Shown piece by piece: positions 35,400-45,395 of a DNA stretch of 64,000 nt. Made by a program: the position numbers and the translations under genes. Origin of the DNA: Hypericum androsaemum (Eukaryota; Streptophyta; Magnoliopsida; Malpighiales; Hypericaceae); contig OZ023180.1 in assembly GCA_963995505.1 (NCBI GenBank), positions 5,491,442-5,555,441 on the forward strand, written 5' to 3'. Below the pieces are notes generated by a model. The model was not told the DNA's origin. It was given only the letters and a program-made list of their open reading frames with translations, and did no database searches. The number at the start of each line of letters is the position of its first letter. Position 1 is the stretch's first letter.

Positions 35400-36829
35400 A
35401 TTATGTGAAGCGGAAAAATTAAAGTTTTATAAGGTTGTGAAAGTTCGCAAGTAAATAAACGAGATCGGAAATGCAAATAAAAGACGAGTTGTAAATCAAT
35501 GGAGATAAATGAGCACGATACCCTTACAGATTATCCATCTATGTCGAGACTGGTTTTTATGAAGTTCTAACTAGTACCCGGAGTGTTCTAGTGCATCTCC
35601 CTAACGCTTCTGCTCATTAGGAGGATAAAACTAAGCTAGAGTAATTCATGATTACCAATCAACGCTTCCGCTCATTAATTAGACCAAGAACTAAGCTAAA
35701 CTCAATTATGAAGCTAACTTTTAGCGGGTTATCTCTTAGTATCAAGATTCCTCATTAGTACCTTAAGACATGTCAATTGACTCTTCCATTGATTCTAAAG
35801 CCTTCAGGTCCATTATTATCAACTAGACATCATAATCTAAGTGATCAAGTTAGATTAGACATTAAGATCATCAATTAACAACTAATACTTAAGATATTTG
35901 AACCATAAATCAACACAGACAAGTAATCACATGATTAGGGCATCTCACTCACAAGAGAACTACTCGTTAAGCATAATCATAAAGCACATGATATTAATGG
36001 AAGGCATAATAACGAATAGCATAAAAGATAGAGATAGAGAAAGCTTAGTCGTTCGAGCAAGCCTCACCGATCTCCTCCACGTAACTACCCGGAATTGTGA
36101 CTTTATTAATGATCAAAAGTAGTCTCAATGTCGCAGTCGAAGGTATTAAAACCAAAGAGCAAATGACCTATATATAGCCAAGCAAACAAACTAGAGAATA
36201 GGAAAACCTAGAGGAGGTTAACCTAAACTAGAAGTTCTTGGGCCAATAACAGGTGGCCAAATATAAGAAAATAACTTAAACATAATATTCTAGGGCCAAA
36301 ACAGGAGCCAAAAGTCGTAGGAAACTAAAACAGGTCAAAATTTTATCTAAAAAGGAAGTCCAAAAAAATTATCCACGGAGTGCCTGGCGGGCGCCAATGA
36401 GTTGGAGCCCGCCAACCTTGCATTGTGTAACTCCCTTGGGGACCGCCAAAGGGGTGGCGCCCGCCGGGGGCTCGGTCAGCTTCATCACATCTTTGTATTT
36501 TGTATTTGTGGCCCTTTTTTACTTCGTATTTGGTCTCGACTATAAAATAAGAAATGTAGATCTTTCCAACGGTACCTCATTTGTTATAATTAGACACTCG
36601 AGATGAAAGTTGTGTCTCTTTCAATATGGTCTCTCAAAATCACCTCTTCAACGACCTTCAATGAGCTTCACTTCCTATCACAAAATACGACAAGGGGTAA
36701 AAGTCCACTCCCGAACACTAATGCATGAAAATGACATAAGACTCAACACAACTAGATGAAAATAACCAAAAATATGACTTGATACAAGCGAAACACGTAA
36801 CGAATAGGTGAGTGTTTACACACTCATCA
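35188..36829 (-). mobile_element. Athila-like solo LTR (1642 bp)
   Basis: The ends are TGATGTACGC and CACTCATCA on the plus strand, i.e. TGATGAGTG..GTACATCA in element sense, as in the LTR at 56979-58546. It is flanked by the 5-bp duplication TATGC (35183-35187; 36830-36834). Body landmarks shared with 56979-58546 include CACTCCGGGTACTAGTTAG and the TCATTAGTACCTTAAGACAT-type block. No internal region remains. A 111-bp tandem duplication spans its left junction. Confidence 0.9.
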
Positions 36830-36889
36830 TATGCCGAGTTTGCATAAAAATCCATTTCAATCACTTATATCTTTATAGTTTTTAAAAAT

Positions 36890-37700
36890 CATCCATCTCT
36901 CTATCTCTCCCCTCTCCTCTGTCCTCCGCCTCTCTCTCCTCCGTCCTCCGCGTCTCTCTCCTCCCTTCCCCGTCAAAGCAAACACCCAAAGCCAAATGAC
37001 CCATAGCTTTTTATTGCTACCCATCGATAATAAATAAAAACAAAAAGGAGGAGGAATCCAAAACTAGAAAAGCAATCAATCCTCAAAAATCTCAAGTCTC
37101 TCCTCTCTGTGGCCTTGTCCTCGTCAGCACCAGGCATCAAGTGGAAGATATATCCCTGACCCTCGTTCTCGACCAACATCACGCTCCCTTTCCACCCGCT
37201 CCTCTTCAGGTTCAACCCTCATTCCCTGACCGCTCGTAGCACCCATCTCCAAGTTCAAGCCCTAATCAATCACGAGCAATCATAAAAATGAAAACCCACG
37301 TCCAAGTTCTCATATTTTCTTACGTTCTCAAAATAGGCCTCAAGCATTGAAGCGAAGGTCGTAAAAATTATAAAGGACGGACCTTGAAAGCCCTAAGCCT
37401 TGAACCCGCATTTTTGTACATGGTAGACTCTGAATTTGGTACAGAGGGAGACCTCCTTGGAGGTGTAGAGCGAGGCTATGGTGATGATGATGGCAGCGGT
37501 GGAGAGGAGGGAGAAGGCGAAGACAAATGCGAGGAGAAGGGTCCAGTTGTGGTAGGTCCAGGTGGGGTCCGAGGAGGAGGCATCAAGGTGGGCAAGGATT
37601 GGTTTGAAGATGGAGAAGGTGAAGGGGTTGTTCTTGGAGGTGGAGGTGAAGGTGAAAGGGTTTAGAAGGGGTTAGAGAGAGAGGACAAGGATGATGATGA
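36890..37700 (-). pseudogene. Captured host-gene fragments in Pack-MULE
   Basis: Minus-strand 37700-37384 reads a membrane-protein-like exon: PTWTYHNWTLLLAFVFAFSL followed by LSTAAIIITIASLYTSKEVS. This resembles a common plant family of small multi-pass membrane proteins with an FxLLSTAAVVFTVASLYTSKP motif; the family resemblance is from memory. A separate fragment (37215-36973, minus) reads KGSVMLVENEGQGYIFHLMP with no family recognised. The two pieces may come from different genes. The plus-strand acidic frame at 37384-37665 is the antisense shadow. Confidence 0.45.
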
Positions 37701-38456
37701 TATATACATGGTATTTTTTTTTGTTCTTTTCTTTGGACCAGTCTATATACCACCCAAACTTTATCTCCTCCGTCATTTTTATTTCTGGGGAAGGGAGGAG
37801 AGAAAAGGGGGAGGGTGGAGAGAGATGGGAGGAGGAAGAAGAAGAGGGGAGCAAGAGATGAATTTTTTTTAAATATAAATATATAAGTGATTGAAATGAA
37901 TATCTTATTTCGTGCCATGATGAAATTAAGAACTAGAAGTAAGGGAAGTTTTATTGAGTGGGGGTAACTGCCATTGAAGTAGGGTAAACGGGCTCAAGCT
38001 CTGGGTAGAAGAGAACTTGTAGAGGAAGAGAAGAACTGATGCTTCTTTCTCTCTCCTAAGTGTTAAAAGTTAACCAATCAAGTCTCATCCCTCCTATTTA
38101 TACAAAAATGAAAACTTAAACGCTAACTGGAATCAAAATGATATCAGCTTGGTAACTTAGTCATGTGAAATGACTAAGTTACCCATGCGTGTCACGTACA
38201 ACACACATGGGCCTTCTTCTTTCTCTTTTCCCACGTGCACCAACGATCTTAGCAGCTCCAACTCTTTTCCTCTTTTACATCAAACGAGAACTCCTAATCT
38301 TCTTCTTCAATCAGATTGATCTCAACATAATGATTATCCTCATCATCAATCTTATGCTTCAACACGCCCCCGTAAGCTGGACTATGAATATTTAACAGGC
38401 CAAGCTTGCCTATAAGAAATTCAAACCTCGCAACTGATAAGCTTTTGGTGAGAAGA

Positions 38457-38740
38457 TTAGGCAGCTAAAATTGAGTTCGCATGTGAAAGAGTTTGATCAG
38501 CTAAAACTAAGTGGCAATCTAACTCTTTATGATTCATTCTCTGATGGAAAATAAGGTATTCTGCAATGTGAGTAGCAGATTTTTTATCAGTATCCAAAAA
38601 ACCAGGCCCTGTTGATGGAACCCTCAAGTCATATAGCAGATAAGTAAGCCATTGGAGCTCAAGTGATGCAGAAGCTTGAGACTTGTACTCAGCTTCAGAA
38701 GTGGAATGGGAGATTGTAGGCTTTTTCTTAACCATCCAAG
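38457..38740 (-). pseudogene. Copia 3 RNase H, decayed
   Basis: The frame reads PTISHSTSEAEYKSQASASL, ELQWLTYLLYDLRVPSTGP, then ATHIAEYLIFHQRMNHKELD and CHLV, matching the Ale/Retrofit pattern SRSSAEAEYR..ELxWLxxLLxDL..A..IAxNPVFHERTKHIEIDCHxV. The glutamate of AEY is kept; the DN dipeptide of YCDN is lost (DTDK). Confidence 0.85.
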
Positions 38741-39067
38741 AAATAAGAGAATTGCCTAGATAGACACAATAGCCAGTGACGGATCTTCATGTATCAATAC
38801 ATGAAGCCCAATCACTGTCAAAGTATACCTTGAGCTGAGTAGACGAAGCAACTGGATAAATTAGTCCCTTCCCTGGAGAGCCTTTAATGTACTTCAATAC
38901 ATGATATGCCGCCTGCATATGTGTCTCTCGTGGTTGAGCAAGAATATGCTGAATTGTTGCACAATGAAGCTGATATCTGGCCTGGTGGCAGTCAAGTACA
39001 ACAATTTGCTAATTAAGCGACGATAATTCGTGGAATCCTTAATAACTTCCTTAACATCGACTGTAAA

Positions 39068-39880
39068 CTAAACCATAGGAGTACCATCTGGAAAATATGC
39101 CAAGTCATCAAGAAGAACTCCTCCTTTATCCTCCTTATTGGTAAGTTTGACATTGGCATCCATAGGTGAACGTCGGGGTTTACATCCAAGGTAACCAGCA
39201 TCTTTAAGATGTTCCAAAGCATACTTCCTTTGACAAATGTGAAGACCCTGATCATTGTGTGCAAGTTCCAATCCCAAGAAATACTTCAGCTGTCTAAAAT
39301 TTTTGAGCTTTAAAGTTAGCTCAAGATGTTTCTTGGTAGCAGAAATCATATTAATAAAGTCACCTGCCATGATGATATCATCAACACGTAGACCAGAAGA
39401 ATTGTGAAAGAATCAACTTGCCTCAAAATAAACATCGAGTAATCACACTAAGACTGAGTGAAACCAAAAGCAAGAAAGATAGTAGTATGTTTGGCAAACT
39501 ATTATCTGCTAGCTTGCTTCAAACCATAGAGACTTTTGTAACTTGCTTACCTTGGATGAGTCAGAAGCTAAAACGTGTAGACCTTTTGGCAAAGATATGT
39601 ACACTTCTTCATGAAGATCTACATGTAAGAGAGCATTATTTACAACCAATTGTTTTAGATGCGAACCTTTGTGATCAGCAAGAGCAAGAAGAGTGCGTAA
39701 GGTTGTCATCTTTGCTAAGGGACTAAAAGTATCAAAGTAGTCAATGCCTAGAGACTGTGTATATCCCTTGGCCACCAATCGTACCTTAAATCTCTTAATG
39801 GTGCTATCTGCTTTATGTTTGATATTGAAAACCCATTTATTATCAATTGGTTTCTTCCCCGGAGGCAGAGAAACCAAAGT
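39068..39880 (-). pseudogene. Copia 3 reverse transcriptase, decayed
   Basis: 39877-39509 reads KPIDNKWVFNIKHKADSTIK, RFKVRLVAKGYTQSLGIDYF and LLALADHKGSHLKQLVVNNA, which is copia RT from KWVFxIKxxxDG to QLDVNNAFL; the first catalytic aspartate is changed to asparagine-rich VVNN. The second half (39370-39068) reads LKNFRQLKYFLGLELA and QRKYALEHLKDAGYLGCKP. The YVDDI box falls near 39385 (minus VDDI with stops around). Confidence 0.85.
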
Positions 39881-40025
39881 CCATGCGTGATTATGATCCA
39901 GGGCATGTATAGCCTTTATCCAAAATTCCTCCTTTGCAGCCTGTTCATAAGTGGTTGGTTCGGTCTGGCTAGCGACTTACAGGCTCTAGAAACTGGTGAA
40001 AGATTTGACAAAGTGAAATATGAAA

Positions 40026-40690
40026 CTATAGGATAAAGAATACTAGAAGAAGCAAATATTGACCTGAGAGATTGGAGTGCTGTGTAATCTCATAATCATA
40101 GGCCTGAGTATTGTGTGGTATGGTTTTTGGTCTAGTATATCGACGTAATGGTAGGGCATCTAGTTTAGGTGTATGAGAATGAGATAATTTTCTTGGTGTA
40201 TCATGTTCTGCGGAATCAAAAGAATGGACAGGTGAGGTGAGTGGTGATGAGTCTACAAGTGTTTCAATATCTGTTGCATCAAGGAAATTGGCTGGTGGTA
40301 TGTGGTGGTATGTGTTGATTCGCAGAGGGAGGCGAATCTTCATAAAAGGTAGGGAAATGTTACAGATTGGTGGGCTTTGTAGGCTGTGTGGCTGGTTCGT
40401 AGTAGGTAGATTCGTATGGTGAAGTGGCTTGGAATGGAAATATATGCTCGTAGAAGATGACATCTCGAGAAACAATCACTTGATGTGTCTCCAAATCATA
40501 TAGTATATAACCCTTGATTCCAATAGGAATCCCCAGGAGAACATATTGTTTTGCTTTGGGTTCTAGTTTGGTTCTATGAGTATAGATTGTAGCCGCATAG
40601 CATAAAGAACCAAATACCCGGAGGTGTAAGTAACTTGGCTTCTTTTAATGTAAAACCTCGAATGACCTGACGGAATTATCAACCCGCAAT
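40026..40690 (-). pseudogene. Copia 3 integrase tail and linker
   Basis: 40690-40480 (minus) contains KGYxLYDLETHQVIVSRDVI-like text, the integrase C-terminal GYKxYDL..SRDVxFxE block. 40475-40026 is the Pro/Ser/Thr-rich linker (PLHHTNLPTTNQPHS and PLRRYTRP). The join to the PBS at about 40690 marks the breakpoint of the deletion removing gag to integrase core. Confidence 0.7.
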
Positions 40691-41280
40691 GATACCATGA
40701 TGAAATTAAGAATTATAAGTAAGGGAAGCTTTATTGAGTTGGAGATAACCACCATTAAAGTGGGGTAAGCGACATCAAGCTCTGGGAATAAGAGAACTTG
40801 GAGAGGAAGAGAAGAACCATCACTACTTTCTCTCTCCTAAGTGTCAAAAGTTAACCAATCAAGTTACCCCTGCGTGTCACGCACAATGCACGTGGTCCTT
40901 CTTCTTTCTCCTTTCCCGCATGCACCAACGGTCTTAACAGCTCTAGCTCTTTTTCCTCTTCAACATCAAAAGAGAACTCCTCATCTTCTTCTTCAATCAG
41001 ATTGATCTCAGCACAATGACTGTCCTCACCATCAATCTTGTGCTACAACATGCCAACTCATCTTATCAATCAGGCAAACATGTCCGACGTGGCATGCCAA
41101 ATCAGCAGAGAAACAATAATTTCGAGGTTCGGAACCAATTCTGAGTCCCGATCCTTCTTGATCCTCTGACGCAAAAAATAGTGTAAACCACATGACTTAA
41201 AAAATCATCTACAGACAAAAATTGCGAAACCACATGTACCAAAAATGAACTTTTCCCTTTTTTTCCCACCCGGTCGTTGT

Positions 41281-42015
41281 ATTTCGGCCTTTTAAAAGGT
41301 TTTCGGGACAAAACTAGTAAATTAGGTGATAATTTTAAATGTTTTAACACACCCAAAGACTTTGTTAAACTTTTATAAGTGTGATTTGTCAATTAGATTT
41401 CAAAAAATTGTTTCGAGAAAATGTTGACTTGGTCGAAATAAGCAAATATGAACCAAACTTTGAATCTTTTGAATTTTTTGTAAGTATCTTAAAATGTTGA
41501 CTTGGTCGAAATAAAAAAAATTATTTTGTTTATATTATAGTCACTTAAAATTTCAACTTATGGCATTATTCAAATACTATACTTGATGTAAATAATTTTT
41601 TTACAACAACATGACGATCACAAGGACTATTTTAAGACAATTCAAAATATATAAAATTTATCAAACAAACAAGTTGAGACTAAGATTTAAATCTTAGCAT
41701 TTTTGAAAAATGATTAGTTATTAATAATATGATTAAATTTTAACACTAGTTTTAATTCAAAACAGAAACTTTTTATCTGTTTAAATAGATTATCAGTTTA
41801 CTTTTACTATATCGAGCTGTCCTCTAAGTCTGCCGATGACTATCATATCTTAATTAATAAAAATTGGTCACTTGTGTGACATCATCTCTTCCTCTCACTG
41901 CCCAAATTTCCATTACAAAAAAGGCTTAGAGGCTCATTGTTTTTTACCAACATTTCTCCGATTTTCTTGTTTCCTAAATGGTAAAGAGAATCGATTAAGT
42001 AAGTTGGCTACAAAA
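41281..42015. other. AT-rich intergenic stretch
   Basis: The stretch has no gene. A short sequence AAATGTTGACTTGGTCGAAA occurs twice (about 41421 and 41491). It could contain the promoter of the glycine-rich-protein-like gene that follows. Confidence 0.5.
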
Positions 42016-42849
42016 ATGGCTTCTCGTGATTTGCATCCTTTTTGCAGTTTTCCTTGCAGCTTCAGCTGAAGGTTCTACTCAGAGGAACGGCATTATTTTT
42101 TTTAAAGGTAAAAGTTATATTATTCCAAGTAAAAGGTTATACCAAATAAGCACCAAAAGTTGTATTATTTTTAAAGGTAAGGGCAATCATTTCTCTCGAT
42201 TTAGTCTTTTTGTTTGATACCACTGAGTATCTAGATATTAACTAGGATCGATTATTTCATATCCAAATCGAGCAATGTTTTAATTGGGTCGATGAAGAAG
42301 CATTAAATTTAAAGACGTGTGAATGAAACAATCTTAGGAGATTTGGACTTAAATATTTAGATTCTTTTTTATTAAATATATTTTAGCTATATAAAAATAG
42401 TCTCCTCCTACATGTTGTATCCAAGGGGAAAGAAAGAAGTCCGAGAGAAAAATAAAAGGGGATCCAGCCTCATCCTAGAGAAGTGAGGAAATTTGAGACC
42501 ATGTAAGAATATTATTGTGAGTGACAATAAGATTGTGAGATATTTGTTTAGTGTCTCATTTTATCTTCGGAATTTATTTTAGCCGCGACATTTAATTATT
42601 TCGATTTCCGCTCCCCCGGCTAAAATTTCTCAACAATAAATGCTAAGGTAAAGTGGGCAACGGGGTTAAAGAGACCAGGGAGCTGGACGAATACGGGACT
42701 GGTAGTAATGGTGACTATCCTGGTGGTGGTACCTACCAGACGGATACGGGCCTTACCTGCTCACACGGATGCTGCAGTGGATACGTCAACGGATTGTTTC
42801 AGATGTTGAATTACATCAAGAGCCCTAAATTAAGTTTAAGATGTTTGTA
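42016..42849 (+). pseudogene. Glycine-rich secreted protein-like gene, broken
   Basis: A two-exon reading is proposed. Exon 1 (ATG at 42016) encodes MAS and then, one base out of frame, VICILFAVFLAASAEG, a convincing signal peptide with an ASA cleavage context. A GAAG/GTTCTA donor at 42071 and a CTAAG/GT acceptor at 42647 keep phase and join to exon 2. Exon 2 reads GVKETRELDEYGTGSNGDYP, GGGTYQTDTG, LTCSHGCCSGY and ends at 42849. The signal peptide, RELDEY, short Gly-rich and Cys-Cys order is that of small plant glycine-rich cell-wall proteins; the Gly repeat and last Cys pairs are reduced. The single-base shift after MAS disables the signal frame unless a non-ATG start is used or it is a sequence error. 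Confidence 0.45.
42072..42646 (+). other. Proposed intron with LTR-like tail
   Basis: The proposed intron is 575 bp. Its 3' part, ending GGCTAAAATTTCTCAACA at about 42634, looks like the end of a plant copia-type LTR with upstream AATAAGA. A matching start or duplication was not found. The intron interpretation depends on the splice sites chosen for the glycine-rich-protein-like gene. Confidence 0.3.
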
Positions 42850-43062
42850 ATGTGCGAGTTGTTGCAAGTATTATTTAATATGGCCGATGTAATTTCGGCC
42901 TTTTAGACATTGGCGTGCATGCAGTGTGATGAATAAGGTACACGTTTGAATGAGCAATTACTTTGGTGTTGCGCATTGGATTTGTTGTTTCATAAATGAA
43001 ATTGTCATGTTTAGTTTGCAATATTATACTGTTAAATAAGTTAATAACCGAAAATAACAATA

Positions 43063-43745
43063 GAAAATGAATTAGCCAGCGTTAGTATCATGGTTTTAAA
43101 ACCCGGACCGGAGCTACGACCCGGAATTCCTACTATTTTCCGGGTCGGCCAGTCGGACCGGTCGGACCAAAAATATTTTTATTTTTAAATATTTTAAATA
43201 ATATATATATGTAGGTTAAAATATACTTATTTTCCATACAAAAAAAAGTAGACTTAATTTTTTATCTCTCCACTCTATAAATTTACTTTATTTATTTATT
43301 TATTACTTTATAAACTTGTCAAATCAATTTTTTTCCTCGAAAATCACCAAAAAAGTCAATTTCGCCCATTTTTGTACTAACCGGGTTCGACCTGTCAGGG
43401 TGAACCTCAAAATTGGCCGGTCCGACCAGATTTGGTCCGGTTAGTACAGACCCCGGTCAAAAGCCTAAAAATGACCCGGTATTATGCCCGTTTCGCAGTC
43501 CAACTGGTCGGACCACATTTTTAAAACCATGGTTAGTATAGTTTAATATCTAAGCTTCAGATATATATCTTTTGGTTTATACCACTTAGATTTCGGAGAG
43601 TCACTGGACTGACTAATTCAAGTTCGAGCGGAATAAAATTTTGAAAAATTTGTAGAGCTTTTCCACCAAAATATTTAATGGTGATTCATTTCTAAAAACT
43701 TAAACTCGATATTTCTTAATTAAACTAAAAATCTAAACTAAGGAG
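43063..43745 (+). repeat. Dispersed SINE-like repeat, copy B (left parts)
   Basis: 43063-43088 and 43532-43570 together reproduce 17663-17735 (GAAxTGAAYTAGCCA..ATATCTAAGCTTC). A hAT MITE splits the copy, and an L1 insertion further right separates it from 44442-44540. About 170 bp at 43570-43740 have no counterpart in copy A, which may be the shorter one. Confidence 0.55.
43089..43531. mobile_element. hAT-type MITE (443 bp)
   Basis: Terminal inverted repeat CATGGTTTTAAAA is present at both ends (right end read on minus as CATGGTTTTAAAAATG). It is flanked by an exact 8-bp duplication GTTAGTAT (43081-43088; 43532-43539). The subterminal parts are dense in CCGGxCCG/CGGACCGG motifs in both orientations and the centre is AT-rich. 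There is no coding capacity. Confidence 0.88.
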
Positions 43746-44441
43746 TTTTTTTTGTTGATAAGTTGAGGTATTGTATTAATAAAGATATAGGAATATACAA
43801 ATTACAAAAGCCACTGAAGCAGGGCGATTCTATTGCCCATTCTAGTTCACTCAATCTCTAAGTGAATCAATATACAAAATGATATCCTAGCCGGCCAAAT
43901 CCTGCACCGAATTAGACCACCTTAACCACTCTTGAATCCGGCGTATAATGATATGAATGAAAAGTTCCTTGTTGCTCCGCTCTTCTTGAAATATAAGTCG
44001 GTTCCGAAGAAGTCAAATGCCCCACATCATATCAGCATAGATAGCGAACCATACCTTTCCGATCATACCGCCTCCAACCAAGCCCATCCATCCCGACAAA
44101 AAAGAGTACACATCCTTACCCCGGCCCATCTCAAGCCTTTCTTTCGGACGAAGAAGTTCCATATTTTTCTTGCAAAGGAGCAGCGCACAAAGAGATGACT
44201 CTCTGTTTCATCATACGTTCTGCATAAAGGACATAAACAATCCCATGCTTGCAACATCCCACGCTTGATCAAATTGACTTTTATTCTAAGCCGATCCTGG
44301 AGCTGATCCATAAGAAACACTGAACCTTGTAAGTTATTTTCCCCGTCGAAATCTTAGCGAGAGACAGTTGATGCTGAGAAGGCTGAAAAAGTCTCTCCAA
44401 AGTGTTGAGATACAGTGACTTAAAACTGAACTCCCCAAAAT
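43746..44441 (-). mobile_element. 5'-truncated L1-type LINE
   Basis: The minus strand carries the C-terminal zinc-binding domain of plant L1 reverse transcriptase. 44499-44281 reads FSFKSLYLNTLERL and GKITYKVQCFLWISS. 44320-44063 reads CLCPLCRTYDETESHLFVRC then SFARKIWNFF, the C-x2-C..H-x4-C pattern. The element ends on the minus strand in an A8 tail (T8 at 43746-43753). It is flanked by an 8-bp duplication CTAAGGAG (43738-43745; 44442-44449). A frameshift lies near 44300. It inserted into the SINE-like repeat copy B. Confidence 0.88.
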
Positions 44442-44540
44442 CTAAGGAGTATACTTTAGTCAATAGGTCAATATTTAAGTGCACGATTGGCATATCCAAG
44501 AGTGATTTAGAGTTTTAATCTTCACATGTGTGTGTATATA
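44442..44540 (+). repeat. Dispersed SINE-like repeat, copy B (right part)
   Basis: GGAGTATACTTTAGTCAA, GGTCAATATTTAAGTGCACG and AGAGTGATTTxGAGTTTxAA match 17738-17815. The downstream TGTGTGTATATATATACACA palindrome parallels the AT-rich tail of copy A. Confidence 0.6.
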
Positions 44541-44825
44541 TATACACATACTAAAACATTGGAAAAATAAAAAACTAGCCAGGCCTAGTAACTAGTTAAA
44601 TACATGGCAATGATCCATGCGTGGTATTAATTTCATTGGAGTCGCGGTGGCTACAAATGATATTTGCTTGGAAAAATTACTTTCAAATCCCTCATATTTG
44701 TTTATGTTGGACTTTGGGCCCATTAGGCAATTATTATTGTGCCTCATTGGGCCCGGGCGCATTAGGCTCATAAGTTGGGTTGGATGGGCCGGTCAACCCG
44801 CGTTGACCGGCCCTAAGCCACGCAA

Positions 44826-45060
44826 GCGCCACGTCAACGTGACGTGGCGCTGACGTCATATGTGGCAGACCACGTGGCGCCACATGGCAAAGCTAGGGGT
44901 AGCCTTGCCACGTGGCGGACATGCATTCCGAAGCGCTGCGTGGTGTGCCACATGGCTGACATGTAGTCCGAAGTGTCGCGTGGAATGCCACGTGGTGGAC
45001 GTGTGGCCTAAAAGTGCCACGTGGCAGCCATGCGCGACACGTGGCATGCCACGTGGTGCA
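44826..45060 (+). promoter_or_regulatory. G-box array and ACGT palindrome in LTR
   Basis: CACGTG starts at 44871, 44909, 44989, 45018, 45038 and 45050. Upstream, 10-bp arms GCGCCACGTC and GACGTGGCGC (44826-44850, 5-base spacer) form a palindrome, followed by TGACGTCA at 44851. These are binding-site types for plant bZIP/bHLH factors. The array ends about 30 bp before the TATA box, as in an enhancer. Regulatory use is inference. Confidence 0.7.
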
Positions 45061-45081
45061 TTTTGGTTGTCCGGATTTCCC

Positions 45082-45089
45082 TATAAAAA
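45082..45089 (+). promoter_or_regulatory. TATA box of copia 2 LTR
   Basis: TATAAAAA within CCCTATAAAAAGGGGAA. The same box occurs at 52539 in the 3' LTR. It marks the U3/R region, with transcription expected to start 25-35 bp downstream. Confidence 0.75.
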
Positions 45090-45383
45090 GGGGAATCTGG
45101 CTGGACCAATTTGTAACTTTGCCTACAACCACTCAATAAGAAAAGAAAAATTCCGGATTAATTCCTGAATTTTGATCAGATTTTCTATAGAGGAAATCTC
45201 GTGAAAATCAATTACGAATCCGTTCAAACGTGATCGTAATTCGACTAGCACGATGACGTTGCGGACCCGAGCCTGTGGACCTCTTGCTTCAACAAGTAAG
45301 TGATTTATTATTAATGAATTAGTTTGTTAATTAAACGAGTTTAACACGTAATTACTCGTTAATTACGAGTCAAAATTGTCAAT

Positions 45384-45395
45384 TGGTATCAGAGC
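45384..45395 (+). promoter_or_regulatory. Primer-binding site of copia 2
   Basis: TGGTATCAGAGC, a perfect match to the initiator-Met tRNA complement, lies two bases after the LTR end. Confidence 0.97.

Larger units (their letters stand above)
37918..41050 (-). mobile_element. Deleted copia element (Retrofit/Ale-like)
   Basis: LTRs 37918-38364 (447 bp) and 40698-41050 (353 bp) share start TGATGAAATTAAGAA and end CTTCAACA/CTACAACA. They are flanked by an exact TGCCA duplication (37913-37917; 41051-41055). The shorter LTR lacks ~90 bp around the TATA region. On the minus strand, the PBS TGGTATCA lies next to the 5' LTR at 40690-40697. The interior holds only the integrase C-terminus, RT and RNase H; gag, protease and integrase core are deleted. 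It sits in the right arm of the Mutator-like element. Confidence 0.9.
34991..41271 (-). mobile_element. Mutator-like (Pack-MULE-type) composite element
   Basis: After removing the two LTR insertions, the left arm (34991-35187 + 36830-36890) matches the reverse complement of the right arm (37870-37917 + 41051-41271). Shared blocks include GAAAAGTTYATTT, ATGATTTTTTAAGT, TTTTTTGCRTCAGAGG, CGTCGGACATxTTTGC and TTTCAATCACTTATAT. The flanks are a 9-bp near-identical pair CGTCGTTGT/GGTCGTTGT (34982-34990; 41272-41280). Long terminal inverted repeats (~250 bp) with 9-bp target duplication are the signature of Mutator-like elements. Net length is about 1.5 kb, with no transposase. The core (36890-37870) carries host-gene-like fragments, hence Pack-MULE type. 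Confidence 0.8.
44705..45381 (+). mobile_element. 5' LTR of copia 2 (677 bp)
   Basis: Begins TGTTGGACTTTGGGCCCATT and ends AAAATTGTCA before the PBS. It carries six CACGTG hexamers in GCCACGTGGC-like repeats (44871-45055) and a TATAAAAA box at 45082. It is 58 bp longer than the 3' LTR, mostly through extra copies of the repeat. Confidence 0.95.

Noticed and set aside
37384..37665. Plus-strand acidic Gly/Glu frame
   Set aside because: It is the antisense of the captured membrane-protein-like exon, which makes better sense on the minus strand.
44856..45168. Overlapping frames rich in Cys-His-Val-Ala and Pro-Arg-Gly
   Set aside because: They are translations of the CACGTGG repeats in the LTR; the same shadows recur at 52258-52596.
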